64,000 nucleotides of DNA from Bin87 sp965204395. Lineage in GTDB: Bacteria; Chloroflexota; Dehalococcoidia; Lucifugimonadales; UBA3495. The DNA is taken from positions 4,526,001 through 4,590,000 of the forward strand of contig OZ241987.1 in assembly GCA_965204395.1 (NCBI GenBank), in the 5' to 3' direction. This document shows positions 43,667-51,658 of this stretch, in pieces. Position 1 is the stretch's first letter. Each line of letters opens with the position of its first letter. Under the pieces are notes generated by a model. That model ran no database searches. It was not told the DNA's origin and saw only the letters and a list, made by a program, of their open reading frames with translations. Position numbers and translations under genes: made by a program.

Positions 43667-43810
43667 GTGCTCATTGGGTACACCCTCTGCTGCATCTGTA
43701 GCCGCTGCGGCCACGAGTGGGTGCCCAAGCGGGCGGCGCAACTTGCCCTGCCGCGAGTCTGCCCGAGGTGCGAGAACCCCAACTGGAATGATCCTCGTCG
43801 GGAGACGTAG
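43667..43810 (+). CDS. Small zinc-ribbon protein
   Basis: 47 residues, GTG start with GGAGG upstream. CCICSRCGHEWVPK and RVCPRCENPNWN form a complete four-Cys zinc ribbon of the rubredoxin/knuckle type. Such mini-ribbons are abundant in accessory regions and may regulate or bridge proteins. It follows the membrane/Cys protein by 12 bases, so they are probably co-expressed. Confidence 0.7.
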   Translation: MLIGYTLCCICSRCGHEWVPKRAAQLALPRVCPRCENPNWNDPRRET

Positions 43811-43935
43811 CGGGCTTGGAAACCGCCGGAAACAGCCCCCGGGGACGTTTTGCGGGGTGAAACGGGGAATTTGTGGTCCACTTCCCGAAGAGGGCCTGAA
43901 ATCGACTGATACGACATGGAACGGAGGAAGCGCAC

Positions 43936-44289
43936 ATGAGTGACGAGACACTTGAGTTGGGCCAGCTTGTGGCCGACCACGAGGCAGCCCACGACCGGGC
44001 GGAGGCCGCCAAGGTTGACCTCAACGAGGTCGGCCGCGTGATGGCGGAGTTGTCGGGCCGTCTGCGGGAACACCCCGAGACCGTGACCGACGATGCCTTG
44101 TCTGCTCTGATGGAGCCGGAGAACATTGCCCGCCTGCTGGGCGAGTTCCGCAATGCCACCCGTGAGGAAGAGGACGCCGCCCGTCGGCTCCGGGAGGTCG
44201 ATAAAGGCTATATCGTGGACGGCCTGAAGACCAGGCGCACGGCGCCAGCCACCAATCGGGAACGGGATCTTTTCGCGCGGACGGCGTGA
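43936..44289 (+). CDS. Small acidic helical protein
   Basis: 117 residues with GGAGGAAG before the ATG. Long amphipathic helices (LGQLVADHEAAHDRAEAAKV.. and FRNATREEEDAARRLREVDK), no Cys, no membrane segment. No known family. Third gene of the plus-strand run beginning at 43472. Confidence 0.65.
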   Translation: MSDETLELGQLVADHEAAHDRAEAAKVDLNEVGRVMAELSGRLREHPETVTDDALSALMEPENIARLLGEFRNATREEEDAARRLREVDKGYIVDGLKTRRTAPATNRERDLFARTA

Positions 44290-44466
44290 AGGCGTTGCCG
44301 TGAGGAAGAACCCGTGCCTCGCCGCATTCGTGGCGGCGGCGGCGTTGGGTTCGGCGGGCGGCGGGTGTCCGCACTGGTGACACGTCAGCTCGCCGTACGT
44401 CAGGTGGAACTGTCCGCCGCAGCGGGTGTACGGGGCGTCGGGCGTCATGGCGACGTTCGTCGTCGC

Positions 44467-44796
44467 CTAACTTCTCAGCACCTCGTCAATCTTGCGCTTC
44501 AAGGCAGGCTTGGGTTGCGTGCCCACCACTTGGTCGACGGGCTTCCCGTTCTTGAAGAAGAGCAGCGCCGGAATGCTGCGGATTCTGTAGCGCGCCGCGA
44601 TGTCGGGGTCGTTGTCCACGTCCACCTTGACGACGTTCAGCCTGCCGTCGTACTCCAGCGCCAGGTCGTGCACGACTGGCGCGATCATCGCGCAGGGGCC
44701 GCACCATTTGGCCCAGAAGTCCACCATGACCGGCAGTTCTGAGTCCATCACGTTGCTTTGCCAGTTGTCTCCGTTCACTTTGTTTGGTTCGGGCAT
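44467..44796 (-). CDS. trxA: Thioredoxin
   Basis: 109 residues, full thioredoxin length. Active site FWAKWCGPCAMIAP (W-C-G-P-C), cis-Pro loop SIPALLFF and the conserved KVDVDNDPDIAARYRI. GGAG precedes the ATG. A cytosolic disulfide reductase; in this context it might serve the many Cys-rich small proteins or simply be housekeeping. High confidence in the family; the partner is unknown. Confidence 0.95.
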   Translation of the reverse strand: MPEPNKVNGDNWQSNVMDSELPVMVDFWAKWCGPCAMIAPVVHDLALEYDGRLNVVKVDVDNDPDIAARYRIRSIPALLFFKNGKPVDQVVGTQPKPALKRKIDEVLRS

Positions 44797-44836
44797 TCGA
44801 ATTTCTCCATGCGGGTTGTTCCAATGGTTGTTCCTG

Positions 44837-45031
44837 TCAGGTTGCTTTTCTCTGGTGGCGGGCGGCCTTCAGGGCGGCAAGTGCCGATCCGGTTCCCAGC
44901 AGCCCCGCGCCGATGCCGGCAACCGTCAGGATGCGCCACTGGGCTATGCCTTCCGGCGGGATGAGGGCAGCCCATATCAGGCTGCCGCCCAGGCCGAGGC
45001 AGAAGAGCGTTGTCCAGGTTGCTGTGCTCAC
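44837..45031 (-). CDS. Small two-helix membrane protein
   Basis: 64 residues: helix LFCLGLGGSLIWAALIPPEG and helix LTVAGIGAGLLGTGSALAAL with a basic C-terminus (KAARHQRKAT). It lies 40 bases upstream of trxA on the same strand. No family recognised. Confidence 0.65.
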   Translation of the reverse strand: MSTATWTTLFCLGLGGSLIWAALIPPEGIAQWRILTVAGIGAGLLGTGSALAALKAARHQRKAT

Positions 45032-45096
45032 TTTGCCCTGTCTTCGTCCAGGCCCGCCGGTCCGTCAGAAACTTCCGAGTGTTCCTGGGCTTCCGG

Positions 45097-45449
45097 TCAG
45101 CCGAACCGGTTTTCGTACATTTCGCGGTACTCTTCGTCGCTCATGGCGGCGGTTTCGGCGAGGAGGTACTCGTAGTGGAATTTGCACAATGTGATTCCAT
45201 CGTCGTCGAAGTTCAGGTCGTCGCCTTCGAGGACCTTTCCGCAGTCCTCGCACCGGTACTCGGTGTCGCACTGTTCGTCGTCGGGTGATGCCGGCGGTCT
45301 GGCCGCGATTTCCGCGTGGTGGGCTCGCGCCGTCTGGCGAGCCAGGCTCGGGCGGCGGTCTGCTCGGCGAGCTCGTGCCAGAGGTTATCTCCGGTTGAGG
45401 GAGATGACGGGGTGTTGCGCAGCCATTTCGTGGCAGCGGCGGTTCTCAT
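45097..45449 (-). pseudogene. Frameshifted zinc-finger protein
   Basis: Frame 1 from ATG 45449 reads ..NLWHELAEQTAARAWLA. After a one-base shift at about 45340 the coding frame is RQTARAHHAEIAARPPASPD, DEQCDTEYRCEDCGKVLEGD, then DGITLCKFHYEYLLAETAAM to TGA at 45097. The C..C-x2-C..C set is a plausible zinc site. The original product would be about 117 residues. Unknown function. Confidence 0.7.
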
Positions 45450-45471
45450 TGTTCCTACAGATGGGGCGGTT

Positions 45472-45681
45472 CTACGCCCGGCGGCGTAGGCGTCGGTCCT
45501 CCTCGGGTGTGGGGGTCAGGTTTTGTTCAGCCGACACGAAGACGGTCCGGCAGCCGAGCAGGTAGCTCACGGCGGCGGCTCCGCCCAAGGCGTGGTGTTC
45601 GACGGCCACCCAGCAGGTCAGGAGCGTGAGTCCTGTCACCAGTGCTCCTTCGAAGATGTCGATGGCCTGCTTGGCTGGCAC
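45472..45681 (-). CDS. Small protein, copy 1 of duplicated module
   Basis: 69 residues: AIDIFEGALVTGLTLLTCWV.., one hydrophobic helix then VEHHALGGAAAVSYLLGC and a charged tail (PTPEEDRRLRRRA). About 75% identical to 48769-48975. The pair lies in a duplicated segment. Unknown function; maybe membrane-associated. Confidence 0.65.
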   Translation of the reverse strand: MPAKQAIDIFEGALVTGLTLLTCWVAVEHHALGGAAAVSYLLGCRTVFVSAEQNLTPTPEEDRRLRRRA

Positions 45682-45735
45682 GGTTGTCTACCCGTTCCTA
45701 ATCTGGCTTTTGTCGTCGCCCAGGCGTTTGCGTCG

Positions 45736-45981
45736 TCACAGGTAACGGGTGATGACGGCGGCGGTCCGCCTAGCTCCGGCGGTCCGCCGTTCAAGCTTCT
45801 CGGCGTCCTCGATGAGTAGGTCGCGCATCACGGCCAGAACGCCGGCCTCACCGTACTCCGGGTGTTGCCCGTGGAGGCGCTCTGGGTCGAACGCGGTGAA
45901 GCCGTCCTGGTAGTTACTCAGTTTGAAATGGGGTATCAGAGAAGAGAATAGAATGGTAGCCCGGGTGCGCTCGCCGGCCAA
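45736..45981 (-). CDS. Small helical protein, copy 1, probably 5'-truncated
   Basis: 81 residues. From about residue 24 (YQDGFTAFDPERLHGQHPEY..) it matches the protein encoded by 48980-50582, but the native N-terminal domain seen there (MNCVITDEMMAAAEEAAVRR..) is replaced here by 23 unrelated residues. The C-terminal helix LIEDAEKLERRTAGARRTAA is shared. Probably a truncated copy with a fortuitous start. Confidence 0.55.
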   Translation of the reverse strand: MAGERTRATILFSSLIPHFKLSNYQDGFTAFDPERLHGQHPEYGEAGVLAVMRDLLIEDAEKLERRTAGARRTAAVITRYL

Positions 45982-46224
45982 ATCACGCGGCAGGCACCTC
46001 GGACGAAGTTTCCAAAGTCCCGTCCACCCTGCAGAGTAGGATAGATCAAAACTGGCTGTTCAAAAATGGACGCGACGGATTCCAAATGAATGACAGAATT
46101 ACGATGATTTTCCGCAATCGAGATTACGAAAAGCGAAATCCTGGTTTGCGACAAAATCGGCCCGAAATGATCGGTTAACCCACGCCGACCCGCTAGCCTG
46201 AGTGCACGGGGAGGAGGAATCACA

Positions 46225-46686
46225 ATGAAGATGACAAAGCCAATGGCGTTCGGAGGTCTGAGTATGCTGTTAGTGTTGGGGGTGGTCGCCTCTCTGCTCA
46301 CCACCTTGGCCGCCAACCCTAACCAAGCACCGCCCGGAATTCTGGACGCCAGCGAGGCGAAGAGCAGGGGACTGGAGGAAGCTAAGTCCTCCGGTCTGGT
46401 CGGAGACCCATCCAAAGTGAAAACCACTCTCACGGACTTGGGAGATTACACCCGAACATCCTCGGGCGGGACAGCTGAGTTAGGTGCGGACGCGGCGGAG
46501 TTCGGGCTGACTCCCGATAGGGAGGTCTGGGTAGTGGCTTTCGAAGGTGACGTGCGTTTGTCGCGACCTGGCGGCGATGGCAACTATTTCGACAACATCA
46601 CGTTCGCACTCGACGCCAAAACAGGTGAGGTTATCTCTGTCAACGCATACGTGGACGGGAAGACCGCCGCCCCGTACCTGCGATAA
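46225..46686 (+). CDS. Secreted small protein
   Basis: 153 residues with AGGAGG upstream of the ATG. N-terminal hydrophobic signal (FGGLSMLLVLGVVASLLTTLA), then a soluble domain with VWVVAFEGDVRLSRPGGDG and ITFALDAKTGEVISVNAYVD, a PepSY-like strand pattern. Probably exported, perhaps membrane-tethered. Family not certain. Confidence 0.7.
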   Translation: MKMTKPMAFGGLSMLLVLGVVASLLTTLAANPNQAPPGILDASEAKSRGLEEAKSSGLVGDPSKVKTTLTDLGDYTRTSSGGTAELGADAAEFGLTPDREVWVVAFEGDVRLSRPGGDGNYFDNITFALDAKTGEVISVNAYVDGKTAAPYLR

Positions 46687-46730
46687 CCCAACATGCTGTC
46701 GTCGTGGGCGCGTCGCATTAACGTGCAGTT

Positions 46731-47318
46731 TCAGTGGGTCATGGGTTCCTCTACCGCTACCGTCGCGGCTTCGCGAGGTATGCCTATTTCTTCAAGGAAT
46801 GTGCGAACGCTTTCGACATCCCGCTCGCTCACCACTGCGATGTAGAGTTTGTTCGTGGCTTCCCGCAAGTCGGTGGCGATCACCCCGTCCTGTTCCCAAA
46901 CGCCTTCCGACTCCATCAGCTTGTACCAGGCAGAAAGTTGCGTGATGGTGTAGTTGCCCTTGATCACGTTCAGCTTTAGGCCCGACTGGGGGTCAAGTAA
47001 TCCTTCAAGGGCTTGTCGGTCTTTCTCCCATCTTTCAGGATCGCCCTTATCCTCTGCGATGTATATGTTGAGAACGGTTTGTCTCTTGGAAAGAAAGAGC
47101 CCGCCGAATCCGGGATTTTCTCTGGCGGCGATTATCAGGCGTTCTTTTTGGTGCTCTTTGGCGAATGCCGGGTTAAGGTGCTCGTAGATTGACTGATCAT
47201 GCCGCTCTTCGATTGACCCATCGGAGTTCCTGAGCGGGCACTGAGTCCACGCCAAGCCGACTATAACCACCGCCAGTATGAGGGAGCAAATTATTGCGCT
47301 TACACGCTTGGATACCAT
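46731..47318 (-). CDS. Secreted or membrane-anchored hypothetical protein
   Basis: 195 residues with AAGGGAAGGAA before the ATG. N-terminal helix SAIICSLILAVVIVGLAWTQ anchors or exports it; the remaining alpha/beta domain (ERLIIAARENPGFGGLFLSK.., IYIAEDKGDPERWEKDRQAL) contains no Cys after residue 27. No family recognised. Confidence 0.7.
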   Translation of the reverse strand: MVSKRVSAIICSLILAVVIVGLAWTQCPLRNSDGSIEERHDQSIYEHLNPAFAKEHQKERLIIAARENPGFGGLFLSKRQTVLNIYIAEDKGDPERWEKDRQALEGLLDPQSGLKLNVIKGNYTITQLSAWYKLMESEGVWEQDGVIATDLREATNKLYIAVVSERDVESVRTFLEEIGIPREAATVAVEEPMTH

Positions 47319-47451
47319 TTCCTTCCCTTATCTCCAGATTAGCCCCAACCCACCGAAAGGATTGAGTGTAGCGGCGCGCTGAAGGGATGAGAAAGTGCAC
47401 CCGGCTTCGGTGATAATGGTTTTTGAAACACAAAACCAACCCGAAACAAGG

Positions 47452-47619
47452 AGCACCCATTGGATGCTGCCACCCGAGCGCCTCGACCGCATCTACGTCG
47501 CCTTCGATGATCATTGCTTGGTGGCCGATGCTGGGCTGATACTGCCGGTTACCCTGGCTCATCATCTGGGACTGGACGAGTTGGTCGGCCACCGACTGCG
47601 CTGGGGAAGTAGCGGATAA
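47452..47619 (+). pseudogene. IS1380-family transposase relic (5' end)
   Basis: RLDRIYVAFDDHCLVADAGL then ILPVTLAHHLGLDELVGHRL matches the opening of IS1380 transposases (V-A-F-D-D-x-x-L-V-A-x-A-G-L-L-L-P-x-T-L-A-x-x-L-G-L). Only about 50 of some 450 residues remain; no second end is recognisable. Confidence 0.8.
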
Positions 47620-47730
47620 TATCACCCGCCAGCCCCCGAAAATCCTCATTGGTTCGATTACGGAATTCGTAAGCCCTATTTTTGAACAGGCATTTTTGAA
47701 CTGCCCTGCTACTGAGGGGAGGTCTGAATC

Positions 47731-48393
47731 ATGAAGAACAAGATAATCGCGCTGGTGGCAGTGGCGGGGGTGGTGGGCATTCTGGCCGGGTTCGTGGTGG
47801 TTCCGCAGATGATGTGGGGAGGTGGAAGCTCCGCCTCCTGGCTGATTCACATTGAGGCGGAAACCTTGGTGGAGGGGTCGGATCGCATCGTGATCGCGAC
47901 GTACGTTGATGGTCGGACCGAGCGTATCTCCAAGGGTGACGATGCGGAGGGGAACTCGAAGGGTTCCATCACTGAACGTTTCCGGCGGTTCACCGTTGTT
48001 GAGGTGTTGAAGGGTGGAGGTGCATCGGGAGATACTCTGCACGTGGTGGCTACGGAAGGAAACAGGCTTCGTTTCGCCGATGGGAAGAGTTCGGAGAACG
48101 AATACGAGGTGGTGGACCTGAAGAGCGGGGATGAGTACGTGCTTTTCGTGGAGGGCAGGAGCCGGCCGGCTGGGTACCCGAGCGGCTATGGGGATGTCTT
48201 GTGGACATCCCCGGGTGAGCCGAACCTGGCGGAGGTGGACGCTGATGGGAGATTGACCTTCCTGGCTACGGACGTTTACCGGGACCTGATTGCCGAAGGC
48301 GGGTTGACGCCGGTATCTGGTTCGGCGGCGCCGTTTGAGCTGACCAAGGAGGAGATCAAGCGGCTTGTGGCTGGCTCATCGCCGTCTGGATGA
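47731..48393 (+). CDS. Secreted hypothetical protein with terminator
   Basis: 220 residues, GGGGAGG upstream of ATG. Signal anchor KIIALVAVAGVVGILAGFVV; the soluble part is beta-rich (ADRIVIATYVDGRTE-like start, FRRFTVVEVLKGGGASGDTL, YVLFVEGRSRPAGY). The R-F-x-V-V-E-V-L-K-G pattern recurs in secreted proteins that carry a small OB-like barrel. Monocistronic with its own strong terminator. Confidence 0.72.
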   Translation: MKNKIIALVAVAGVVGILAGFVVVPQMMWGGGSSASWLIHIEAETLVEGSDRIVIATYVDGRTERISKGDDAEGNSKGSITERFRRFTVVEVLKGGGASGDTLHVVATEGNRLRFADGKSSENEYEVVDLKSGDEYVLFVEGRSRPAGYPSGYGDVLWTSPGEPNLAEVDADGRLTFLATDVYRDLIAEGGLTPVSGSAAPFELTKEEIKRLVAGSSPSG

Positions 48394-48402
48394 GTCGGTC
48401 GT

Positions 48403-48436
48403 GCGGGGCCGCGATGAACGCCGGCCCCGCTTTTTG
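48403..48436 (+). terminator. Intrinsic terminator
   Basis: GCGGGGCC, 12-base apical part and GGCCCCGC, then TTTTT, ten bases after the secreted protein's stop. Confidence 0.92.
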
Positions 48437-48474
48437 GGGAGGCGGTTTCCGTCCGATCAGAATGGGTTGATGTG

Positions 48475-48508
48475 ACCACCCGCGCCGGCACCGGCGCGGG
48501 TGGTTTTG
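48475..48508 (+). terminator. Second GC-rich hairpin
   Basis: ACCACCCGCGCCGG, two-base loop CA, CCGGCGCGGGTGGT, then TTTG. Very stable, perfectly paired; a back-up terminator or palindromic repeat. Confidence 0.7.
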
Positions 48509-48768
48509 CGTTGGGCAAAGACCATCAGGTCAGCATGGGATCTTTCTTGTCCAACTGCGGGGCGGGCGGCCGGTCTGGCCTCCCCGGCGCGTCACGTCGG
48601 GGTCTCCGCAGGGCCTCACGCGGAGATTTCAGAGCTATTTCCAGGCCGAATCGTAAATCACGCATTTCGTTGGCAAATTGGTCGGACTCATGGACTTAAA
48701 CCCGCTGCGCTACGTTTTGCGTTTTTCACGTTTTCTACTTGAACAATCCTACTCCAGAGGGGGCGGCT
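48509..48768. other. Gene-poor stretch with duplicated-segment border
   Basis: No gene supported. The duplicated module (copy 2) begins at about 48761. Confidence 0.3.
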
Positions 48769-48975
48769 CTACGCCCGGCGGCGTAGGCGTTGGTCTTCCT
48801 CAGGTGTGGCGGGCAGGTTTTGTTCAACCGCCACGAAGACGGCACGGCAGCCGAGTAGGCAGCTCACGGCGGCTCCGCCCAGGGCGTGATGCTCGACAGT
48901 CACCCAGCAGGTCGGGAGGGTCAGTCCCGTCGCCAGTGCTTCTTTGAAGACGTCGATGGCCTGCCCTGCCGTCAT
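48769..48975 (-). CDS. Small protein, copy 2 of duplicated module
   Basis: 68 residues, paralogue of 45472-45681 (AIDVFKEALATGLTLPTCWV.., VEHHALGGAAVSCLLGCRAV). DNA similarity covers the whole gene and its flanks. Followed upstream by the IS630-split partner gene. Confidence 0.65.
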   Translation of the reverse strand: MTAGQAIDVFKEALATGLTLPTCWVTVEHHALGGAAVSCLLGCRAVFVAVEQNLPATPEEDQRLRRRA

Positions 48976-49176
48976 GGTGCTACCCGTTCCTGATCGGGCG
49001 TTCGTCGCCGCCGAGGCGTTCGCGTCGTCCCAAGTGACGGGCGATGACGGCGGCGGTCCGCCTAGCTCCGGCGGCCCGCCGTTCGAGATTCTCGGCGTCT
49101 TCGATGAGCCGGTCGTGCATCACGGCCAGAACGTCCGCCTCTCCGTACGCGGGATGTTGCCCGTGGGGGTGCTCTA

Positions 49177-50421
49177 AACCGAAACCAAGGTGAAACCCGC
49201 ATTGGCGTTGGGTAGAATTGGTGGTGGATGAGTTGTGCGGCGAGCGAGATCGGAGTGGGGGTTGCAGTTGGGCGCGACGGAGATGGGGCCATTGCTGGGG
49301 CGGTGGCAAATGGATGAGGCTGAGGTACGACGACGGATGTATCGGGCGTCGACGCCGCGAGAGCGAGAAAGGTGGCACGCGATATGGCTGCTGGTTCAGG
49401 GATGGACGGCGGCGGCGGTAGGTCGGGCGTTGGATCGGGATGCCCACACCATAGGTCAATGGGCCACGATGTTTGCGGAGGGTGGTCCCCAGGCGCTGTC
49501 ATTTGAGCAGTCAGGAGGTTCCCCCCCGCGCTGACCGGGGAGCAGCAGGCCGAGTTGAAGACGGCAGTGCAGGAACTGCCCAGCCAGGCGGGCATTGAGT
49601 TATCCAACTGGAATTGGAGGGCGGTACGCCGGTTTGTGGAGGAACGCTTTGGGTTGGCGCTGAGCCGGAGTCCGCCGCAGGCGGACCGGAACTACCTGCA
49701 CCGGTTGGGATTTGTCCTGAAGCGTCCGAAGAAGCGGTTGCTCAAGGCAGACCCAGCGCGGCGAGAAGCCTTTGTGGCGGAGTACGCCGCCCTTACCTCG
49801 GCCACCCGACGCAGTGGAGCCAAGATATTCTTCGCTGACGAGGCCCACTTTCAGGCAGACGCTGACCTGCGGGGCAAGTGGGTTTTGAAAGGGGAGCCAG
49901 CCCTGGTGGACTCCACCAGCCCGCGCCGTGGGGAGAAGGTCAGTTACTACTCGGCGGTGTGCCTGGAAACCGGGGAGGTGGAGGTGATGGAACTGGAAGG
50001 CAACAGCAACTCCGAGACCTCAGCCGCCTTTCTGCGGAAACTGCGGACGCGACACACCGAACCGCTAACCGTGATTTGGGACAACTCCCCTGCCCATCGG
50101 GGCGATGCGCTACGCACTTATCTGGCCACGCCCGGCCTGAACCTGCGCCTGGTGAACCTGCCCAGTTACAGTCCGGATTTCAACGCTGACGAAGCCATCT
50201 GGGGCTGGGTGCGCCAGGAGGCAACCGCCAATGTCTGTCTGGGAACCCGTGCCGCGGTACGGGAAAGGGTTGGCGACTTTTTCACCCATCTGTCCCACCG
50301 TCGGGAAGAAGTCAAGCGCCGCTGCCGAACTGCGCTCCAAGCTCGTGTCGCAGAACTTACTAGCCTCGTCCAAGCCCGTCCTTACGACCCGATAAATGTA
50401 GATCTCACCTTGGCTTCCGTT
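49177..50421 (+). mobile_element. IS630-family insertion sequence
   Basis: Terminal inverted repeats: left CTAAACCGAAACCAAGGTGA, right (complement) CTAAACGGAAGCCAAGGTGA. TA is duplicated at both ends (49175-49176 and 50422-50423), as expected for IS630/Tc1-type insertion. It encodes an HTH part and a DDE part in two frames joined at a C7 run. It lies inside a gene of the duplicated module. Confidence 0.95.
49235..49534 (+). CDS. IS630 transposase, N-terminal (HTH) part
   Basis: 99 residues with a helix-turn-helix core: AEVRRRMYRASTPRERERWH and AAAVGRALDRDAHTIGQWAT. It ends just after a run of seven C (49521-49527), where ribosomal -1 slippage would give ..SPPALTGEQQAELKTAVQ in the next frame, i.e. 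full-length transposase. Confidence 0.85.
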   Translation: MRRARSEWGLQLGATEMGPLLGRWQMDEAEVRRRMYRASTPRERERWHAIWLLVQGWTAAAVGRALDRDAHTIGQWATMFAEGGPQALSFEQSGGSPPR

Positions 50422-50424
50422 TAG
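49555..50424 (+). CDS. IS630 transposase, C-terminal (DDE) part
   Basis: 289 residues from the nearest TTG, but normally expressed as a frameshift fusion. Catalytic triad: FFADEAHFQAD (D), TVIWDNSPAHRGD (D) and YSPDFNADEAIWGWVR (E). The TAG stop is formed by the TA target duplicate plus one flanking G, so the reading frame ends only because of the insertion site. Confidence 0.9.
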   Translation: MKTAVQELPSQAGIELSNWNWRAVRRFVEERFGLALSRSPPQADRNYLHRLGFVLKRPKKRLLKADPARREAFVAEYAALTSATRRSGAKIFFADEAHFQADADLRGKWVLKGEPALVDSTSPRRGEKVSYYSAVCLETGEVEVMELEGNSNSETSAAFLRKLRTRHTEPLTVIWDNSPAHRGDALRTYLATPGLNLRLVNLPSYSPDFNADEAIWGWVRQEATANVCLGTRAAVRERVGDFFTHLSHRREEVKRRCRTALQARVAELTSLVQARPYDPINVDLTLASV

Positions 50425-50578
50425 GTCGAACGCGTCGAAGCCATCCTCCCGTTCTTGGTTGGGCGTTCTGTCCCATCGCTGCCGGTGAGCAGCTCCGGCT
50501 CCCGCCGGCAGCGGTTTTCGAGGCGGCGCACGGCGGCCTCTTCGGCCGCCGCCATCATCTCGTCGGTGATGACGCAGT

Positions 50579-50824
50579 TCATGGCTCCTCCCGTTCGTCG
50601 GGGTCATCGGGGTCGCGGTCGTCGTCGATGCAGTGCCAGCAGTTGCAGTAACCGGCGTCGTCGCCCTGGCCGATGTCCTCCTCCTAGCGGTGTTCCTCGA
50701 TGATCCGGCGTTCGACATCCTCGTAGTCGTCGGCCAGGTCTTCGGCGTCCTCCGGCCGGCGTGCCAGTTCGGCCAGATAGCGTTCGTAGGCCGCGTGCAG
50801 CCGCCGGTTTATGGTGTTGTCCAT
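50579..50824 (-). pseudogene. Small gene with in-frame amber codon
   Basis: ATG 50824: MDNTINRRLHAAYERYLAEL.., ERRIIEEHR, then TAG at 50684-50686. The same frame continues EEDIGQGDDAGYCNCWHCID.. and EREEP to a TGA that overlaps the next start. The Cys-rich tail (C-x-C-x2-C) looks like one protein with the helical head. Either a nonsense mutation (or read error) or two short proteins. The flanking genes are densely packed. Confidence 0.6.
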
Positions 50825-50850
50825 GGCGTTCGCGTTCTTCCGGTTCCGGT

Positions 50851-51234
50851 TCAGGATTCAAATGTCATGCCGGGGCTGGTTCGGACGTCGACGACTTCCA
50901 CTGTGACAGTTTGGGTGCTCGGCGCCGCCGGCAGCGGTGCCGTCTCGACCAGGAGGCTCATGGCGTGCTCTCGCGCCTGTTCGTCGGTCAGCGTCTGCGG
51001 CGGGTGGGTCTCCGTGAGCAGGTCGTAGAGCGGCCAGTTTTCGTCGGCGTCGGCCAGCCGGTTCATGGATTGTCCGGGTGCCGCCACATACGTCAGAGTA
51101 CCGTCGCCGTGGTTGACGAAGAAGGTCGCGCCGTCGTGCCTCGACACCCAGAAGGGGGCCGAGATTTCCCAGGTTACGGTTCCTGTCACGGTCTGCAGGA
51201 CGAGTTCGTTCACGATTTCCTGTGGAGTGGTCAT
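50851..51234 (-). CDS. Hypothetical protein, 127 aa
   Basis: Soluble, beta-rich first half (VTGTVTWEISAPFWVSRHDG, ATFFVNHGDGTLTYVA) and helical second half. No family. It lies 26 bases upstream of the amber gene, in the minus-strand run. Low Cys, no signal. Confidence 0.65.
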   Translation of the reverse strand: MTTPQEIVNELVLQTVTGTVTWEISAPFWVSRHDGATFFVNHGDGTLTYVAAPGQSMNRLADADENWPLYDLLTETHPPQTLTDEQAREHAMSLLVETAPLPAAPSTQTVTVEVVDVRTSPGMTFES

Positions 51235-51298
51235 GGTGGTTGCTTTGCTCCTGTTGGGATGGTTGGTTTTCGGGTGAGGCCCTACAAGCTGTGGGGCG

Positions 51299-51658
51299 TC
51301 AGTCCGGCCTATTGCCAGGTGTGGAACAGTTCGAGGCCCTGCCGCAGCGTTTGGATGCTGCGGCAGGGCTGTTCATGCTCCCCTGGATCTGTGCCAGCGG
51401 GATGGCCAGTGCTTCCGGCATGGTTGCCGACATCACTGGCTGGCCTGGAACGGTGTTCTCGCCCTCTCTCCGGTCTTCGGCTTCGAGCTGATGGGCCAGC
51501 TCCGCCACCGGGCTGCAGACGAACGTTGATACCAGCATGTCGGCCGCCCAGACCGCGTGGCTGAGCGTGATGACGGTCTCCGCCGCTCCGTCGGTGGCGG
51601 CCTTGGTTCCGCCCTCGCGAACAACGTAGCGCCAGTGTGCGGGCCGGCGGTTGTCCAA
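51299..51658 (-). CDS. Hypothetical protein, 119 aa
   Basis: Helical middle (ETVITLSHAVWAADMLVSTF) that may be buried; the final 20 residues (KRCGRASNCSTPGNRPD) look less protein-like, so a frameshift near the end is possible. No family recognised, no clear ribosome site. Confidence 0.45.
   Translation of the reverse strand: MDNRRPAHWRYVVREGGTKAATDGAAETVITLSHAVWAADMLVSTFVCSPVAELAHQLEAEDRREGENTVPGQPVMSATMPEALAIPLAQIQGSMNSPAAASKRCGRASNCSTPGNRPD

Larger units (their letters stand above)
48980..50582 (-). pseudogene. Duplicated-module gene, copy 2, split by IS630
   Basis: Start ATG 50582 with GGGAGGAG; the N-terminus MNCVITDEMMAAAEEAAVRR.. then shifts frame near 50460 to ..EDGFDAFDLEHPHGQHPAYG, which spans the IS630 site. 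Removing 49177-50423 joins the two parts and matches copy 1 (QDGFTAFDPERLHGQHPEYG). The C-terminus runs to 48980. Two lesions, a frameshift and an insertion. Confidence 0.82.

Noticed and set aside
43651..44448. 265-codon minus-strand frame starting with a zinc-ribbon-like segment (TRCGGQFHLTYGELTCHQCG)
   Set aside because: The first 35 residues look like a real small zinc ribbon, but the rest is antisense to well-supported plus-strand genes and no stop defines a short product; possibly a ribbon gene with a lost stop, not supportable as drawn.
45936..46433. 165-codon minus-strand frame before the secreted protein at 46225
   Set aside because: More than a third is antisense to a gene with a strong ribosome site; the remaining part has no start signal or motif.
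47197..48042. 281-codon minus-strand frame over the IS1380 relic
   Set aside because: Antisense to the relic and to a secreted-protein gene with signal peptide and terminator.
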